A DNA stretch of 64,000 bases from Listeria sp. PSOL-1 (GTDB lineage Bacteria; Bacillota; Bacilli; Lactobacillales; Listeriaceae): assembly GCF_902806445.1 (NCBI RefSeq), contig NZ_LR760298.1, forward strand, positions 744,001 to 808,000, read 5' to 3'. The position numbers and the translations under genes were made by a program. The number at the start of each line of letters is the position of its first letter. Within the stretch, counting starts at the first letter, position 1. Positions 60,948 through 64,000 of the stretch are shown in pieces. The notes beneath the pieces are model-generated. The model worked only from the letters and a program-made list of their open reading frames with translations. It was not told where the DNA came from and searched no databases.

Positions 60948-62273
60948 ATGAAGGAACAGTTTGATGTAGTTGTTATTGGAAGCGGCGTAAGCGGTATACA
61001 AGTCGCTTTTTCTTTAAGCAAAAAAATGCGTTGTGCTATTGTTGAAAAACGGGATTTTGGTGGAACCTGTGTGCTGCGCGGTTGTGATCCCAAAAAAGTA
61101 TTAGTTGGTGGAATGGAAGCTGTTCATCTTTCAAAAAGACTTCGAGGTCATGGAATAAAACAAAAGGCAAGTATTAGCTGGCCTGATTTAATGGCTTTTA
61201 AAAAGAGTTTTGTTGAAGATGTTCCAGCTTCACTTGAAAAAAGCTTTATTGAGGCAGGTATTGAAACATTTAAAGGAGAAGCTAAATTTATTGATGAGCA
61301 TACAATTGAAGTTGACGGCCAAAGATTAACGGCTAATTATTTCGTTATTGCAACAGGTGCAAGTCCAGTTATTTTGGATATCAAAGGGAAAGAACATTTA
61401 AAGACAAGTGATGATTTCCTATCGCTCGAATCATTGCCACAAAATATAACCTTTATTGGTGGCGGTTATATTGCTTTTGAATTAGCAGCCATTGCAAGTG
61501 CTGCTGGTAGTGAAGTTCATGTTATTTTGCATAATTCAAAGCCGCTTAAAGCGTTTGATCCGGATCATGTTGCGCTTCTTGTTTCTGAATTACAAGAGAT
61601 GGGGGTTATTTTTCATTTTGATACAGACGTCCAAGAAGTGTTGAAACAAGAAACTCATTATTTACTAACAGGAAACGACTTTAATTTAAAGACAGAGCTT
61701 GTTTTTTCTGCTATAGGAAGGCATCCTAACACTAAAGCGCTTCAACTTGAAAAGGCAAAAGTTGATTATGATAATCACGGAATAAACGTAAATCAATACC
61801 TTGAAGCAACTAAAAACATTTATGCTTGTGGTGATGTTGCGAATACTAAGGGATTGCCACTTACACCTGTAGACAGTTTTGAGGCAAATGCAGTTGTTGA
61901 GCAAATTTTATCTGGAAGAAAAGAAGTTCGCTATCCTGTTATTCCAAGTGTTGTTTTCTCGAGTCCTAAATTGGCACAAATAGGTATTTCCGCCGAAGAA
62001 GCTATGAAGGATTTAGAAAAGTATCATGTGAATGAAATAGATATGACGAATTGGTACACTTATCGTCGTACCAATGAAGCTCTTTCTGCTGCGAAAATTA
62101 TAACAGAAAAAACAACTGGCAAAGTGTGTGGTGTTTCTCTTATCAGCGAGGAAGCAGAGGAAATGATTAATTATTTTGTTTTGATTATAAATGCTCATTT
62201 AACATTGGATGAGCTCAAGCAATATATTTTTGCTTATCCAGGAGCAGCGAATGATTTAACTTCTTTGCTGTAG
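60948..62273 (+). CDS. Pyridine nucleotide-disulfide oxidoreductase (glutathione reductase-like)
   Basis: FAD/NAD(P)H flavoprotein of 441 aa. FAD motif GSGVSGIQ at residues 11-18, redox-active pair C41-VLRG-C46, NAD(P) motif GGGYIAFELA near 180, ACGDVA near 305, and a dimerisation domain. The C-terminus reads YPGAANDL where glutathione reductases have HPT-x-x-E, so the usual His-Glu base pair is absent. Listeria orthologues are often called glutathione reductase; the altered end makes the substrate uncertain. ATG 60948 with GAGAGG upstream; the longer open frame to 60825 runs into the repeat. Confidence 0.82.
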   Translation: MKEQFDVVVIGSGVSGIQVAFSLSKKMRCAIVEKRDFGGTCVLRGCDPKKVLVGGMEAVHLSKRLRGHGIKQKASISWPDLMAFKKSFVEDVPASLEKSFIEAGIETFKGEAKFIDEHTIEVDGQRLTANYFVIATGASPVILDIKGKEHLKTSDDFLSLESLPQNITFIGGGYIAFELAAIASAAGSEVHVILHNSKPLKAFDPDHVALLVSELQEMGVIFHFDTDVQEVLKQETHYLLTGNDFNLKTELVFSAIGRHPNTKALQLEKAKVDYDNHGINVNQYLEATKNIYACGDVANTKGLPLTPVDSFEANAVVEQILSGRKEVRYPVIPSVVFSSPKLAQIGISAEEAMKDLEKYHVNEIDMTNWYTYRRTNEALSAAKIITEKTTGKVCGVSLISEEAEEMINYFVLIINAHLTLDELKQYIFAYPGAANDLTSLL

Positions 62274-62322
62274 TTGAAACATATGTTATGATAAAGCTAA
62301 TGATATGTGAAGGAGTTTAGAG

Positions 62323-62976
62323 ATGATTACGTGGCTAATTATTGCTGTTTTTTCTTTTATCTTATTTTTAGTAGGGCTTGTTATTTTATTTTTTCAGACG
62401 AAAAGAAAAATTGGCGCCATCATTATAAGTGTCAGTATGCTTTTTATGGTTGCTGCAATAATTGGCATTTTTCTTTCGATTAACAAGATCCAACAAGTCA
62501 ATCATGATTTGCTGAATTATTCATCCGGGAAAGTGACACAAGATACCGGAGGAAATGCGAAACATACGTATAAAACGGATTATCAAAATAAAGAAGATGG
62601 TTTTACAAAAAAAATTACAGCTGTCAAAGTGCAGAAAAAAGCAGTCTATTCAACAATAGAAGGTAAAGATGTTCCTGGAAGTATTTCAATTACATTAGAA
62701 ATTAAAAATGATAGTTCGTCTGTTTTAAAAACTTATCCTAACCAGGGAGAATTGATAACACCAGAGGAGCAAATAACTGGTGGCGATGCGATTTTATCAG
62801 ATTTTCCTGAGTCAGTGGTTAAACCCGGAAAAACAATTAAAGGCACGCTTGTTTTTCCCATAAAAAAAATCACAAAAGTCACAGCTATTGATCAGGTTTC
62901 GCTTTCATGGCTAAGTTATTTTGGCGATTCTTCTACGCCACTAACAACGGAGACAGGAACAATTAAATTAAAATGA
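62323..62976 (+). CDS. Hypothetical membrane-anchored protein with DUF4352-like domain
   Basis: Unrecognised protein of 217 aa. Two N-terminal membrane helices (about 3-25 and 31-52) are followed by a hydrophilic, beta-rich domain outside or inside the membrane. The segment ISITLEIKNDSSSVLKTYPNQGELIT and PESVVKPGKTIKGTLVFPI resembles DUF4352 or immunoglobulin-like domains of Gram-positive surface proteins. GAAGGAG upstream and a TATGAT-like -10 near 62287. Convergent with the LysR gene. Confidence 0.7.
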   Translation: MITWLIIAVFSFILFLVGLVILFFQTKRKIGAIIISVSMLFMVAAIIGIFLSINKIQQVNHDLLNYSSGKVTQDTGGNAKHTYKTDYQNKEDGFTKKITAVKVQKKAVYSTIEGKDVPGSISITLEIKNDSSSVLKTYPNQGELITPEEQITGGDAILSDFPESVVKPGKTIKGTLVFPIKKITKVTAIDQVSLSWLSYFGDSSTPLTTETGTIKLK

Positions 62977-62977
62977 C

Positions 62978-63010
62978 GCCAAGCTTAGTTAGGCCAAGAC
63001 TAAGCTTGGC
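62978..63010. terminator. Hairpin between the convergent DUF4352-like and lysR genes
   Basis: Perfect 12-bp arms GCCAAGCTTAGT and ACTAAGCTTGGC with a nine-base loop; short, interrupted T tracts on both sides. Confidence 0.75.
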
Positions 63011-63014
63011 CTAT

Positions 63015-63887
63015 TTATTCTCTTTGGAGATTAGAATAAAACGCTTGAAATTCTTCAATCAATAGCTTTTGGAAAAAAGTCAGTTCGATTTGCTTATTCC
63101 AACAAAGATAGATACTACGCTGTAAAGGTTCTGCTGCAACTTTAATAAATTTCAAGTTGTTAAAAAGAAGGCCTTTCCATAAAATACTAGGGATAAAACC
63201 AATACCTAAACCGGATTCGATTAAACCACGGACGGTTGCTGGATCATCGCTTTCAAAGATATAATGACACTTGACATCATGCTTTTCAAGATAGGTATCG
63301 ATTGTTTTGCGTAATGGGGTATGTTTCGTTAAACCAATGAAATTTTGGCCATTTAAATCAGCCAGTGTAACGATATTGCGCTCGCTAAGTGGATGATTTG
63401 TTGGGATTGCGAGATGAAGGCTTTCTGTCAGTAAAGGAAGTGCTACATCTGCTTCGGAGGGGTTGGTTGTGATTGCTAAATCATAACATACGTTGTGGAT
63501 ATTTTTTTCAGAATGTTGGATTAATGTAATTTGAATCTCAGGAAATTTTTGCTTAAGTACTTTTACTAAATTAGGGAGTAATAAAGAGCCAACAGGTGTA
63601 TAGAGTGATAGTGAATTTTCTGAGCCTTTATTTAATTCTTGTAAAGCGGTTTTTCCTTGATCAATTAAGGCTAGCCCTTCATTAATATAGCTTAAATATA
63701 ATTTGCCAAAAGAATTTAATGAAATATTTTTACCATTACGATCAAATAAAGAGATGTCAAGTTCTTCTTCCAATTGATGGATAGTCTTACTTAAAGCCGG
63801 TTGTGAAATGTAGAGCTGATCAGCAGCTTTTGTGATATTTTGCGTGCTTGCGACCACTTGAAAATAACGTAAATGTAGTAGATTCAT
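63015..63887 (-). CDS. LysR family transcriptional regulator
   Basis: Regulator of 290 aa: N-terminal helix-turn-helix (MNLLHLRYFQVVASTQNITKA onward, SQPALSKTIHQLEEEL), then a periplasmic-binding-like effector domain (about 90-290). AGGAGGAT upstream on the minus strand. LysR proteins usually control a divergent neighbour; the sequence from 63888 onward ends in AAAAGGAG, the ribosome-binding site of a plus-strand gene just past the window. Confidence 0.92.
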   Translation of the reverse strand: MNLLHLRYFQVVASTQNITKAADQLYISQPALSKTIHQLEEELDISLFDRNGKNISLNSFGKLYLSYINEGLALIDQGKTALQELNKGSENSLSLYTPVGSLLLPNLVKVLKQKFPEIQITLIQHSEKNIHNVCYDLAITTNPSEADVALPLLTESLHLAIPTNHPLSERNIVTLADLNGQNFIGLTKHTPLRKTIDTYLEKHDVKCHYIFESDDPATVRGLIESGLGIGFIPSILWKGLLFNNLKFIKVAAEPLQRSIYLCWNKQIELTFFQKLLIEEFQAFYSNLQRE

Positions 63888-64000
63888 AGATCCTCCTTAT
63901 AGCTAAATGGTTATTTAATATGCATAAATTTATATTTTTTATTATATTACTTTTCATTTAAAATGGGTAGTAGAAAAGAGGATTATAAAAAGGAGTGGAG
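63888..64000. other. Intergenic region upstream of lysR with ribosome-binding site at the edge
   Basis: AT-rich. Contains ATGCATAAATTTATATTT near 63923-63940, a possible LysR-type dyad, and AAAAAGGAGTGGAG at the end, indicating that a divergent gene begins right after 64000. Confidence 0.45.

Overview
The window is a low-GC Firmicute chromosome segment. Gene order (pepF | yqeG-yqeH-aroE-yhbY-nadD-yqeK-rsfS-yqeM | comEA-comEB-comEC-holA | rpsT | lepA-hemW-hrcA-grpE-dnaK-dnaJ-prmA-rsmE | rpsU-yqeY | phoH-pgpH-ybeY-dgkA-cdd-era-recO-glyQ-glyS | ppsR-yaiI-dnaG-sigA-trmK-nif3 | ispH | cshB-nfo-ppaC | zurA-zurM-zurR | ispG | sodA | asd-dapG-dapA-rnjB | glutathione-reductase-like gene) follows the Listeria arrangement closely, down to the zur, ispG, DUF1189, sodA, asd/dap and rnjB order. 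Listeriaceae is therefore the best guess. The Cas9 (1328 aa) and several intergenic features suggest a species other than L. monocytogenes, but the species cannot be fixed by reading alone.

Positions 1-49345 are almost entirely housekeeping: ribosome assembly and translation factors, NAD and shikimate enzymes, DNA-uptake genes, the HrcA/CIRCE heat-shock operon, a T-box-controlled glycyl-tRNA synthetase, primase and the primary sigma factor, isoprenoid enzymes, a Zur-controlled zinc ABC transporter and superoxide dismutase. Most genes are packed in short operons with overlapping or closely spaced ends, many TTG or GTG starts, and clear intrinsic terminators.

The accessory part is at 49396-55791, a complete type II-A CRISPR-Cas locus lying between sodA and asd. 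A tracrRNA is encoded on the minus strand (about 49557-49651), followed by cas9, cas1, cas2 and csn2 as a tight plus-strand operon, then a minimal array of two repeats and one 30-nt spacer. All catalytic residues I can locate in Cas9 and Cas1 are intact, and the Cas9 C-terminus keeps the R-x-R pair that reads NGG PAMs in relatives. The array is minimal, its last repeat is degenerate, and the leader end differs by two bases from the motif I recall for relatives. In L. monocytogenes, as I remember it, a penicillin-binding protein gene lies between sodA and asd; here the CRISPR locus is in that place.

A second notable feature is a family of about 110-130-bp palindromic intergenic repeats (copies near 19058, 38972, 46319 and 60763) with an outer inverted repeat and an inner hairpin, each placed just after a gene or operon. 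Downstream of the array, asd-dapG-dapA-rnjB (lysine/diaminopimelate synthesis and RNase J2) has no obvious promoter of its own close to asd, so it may be read from the CRISPR leader promoter. The window ends with an unusual disulfide-reductase homologue, a small membrane-anchored protein and a divergent LysR regulator.
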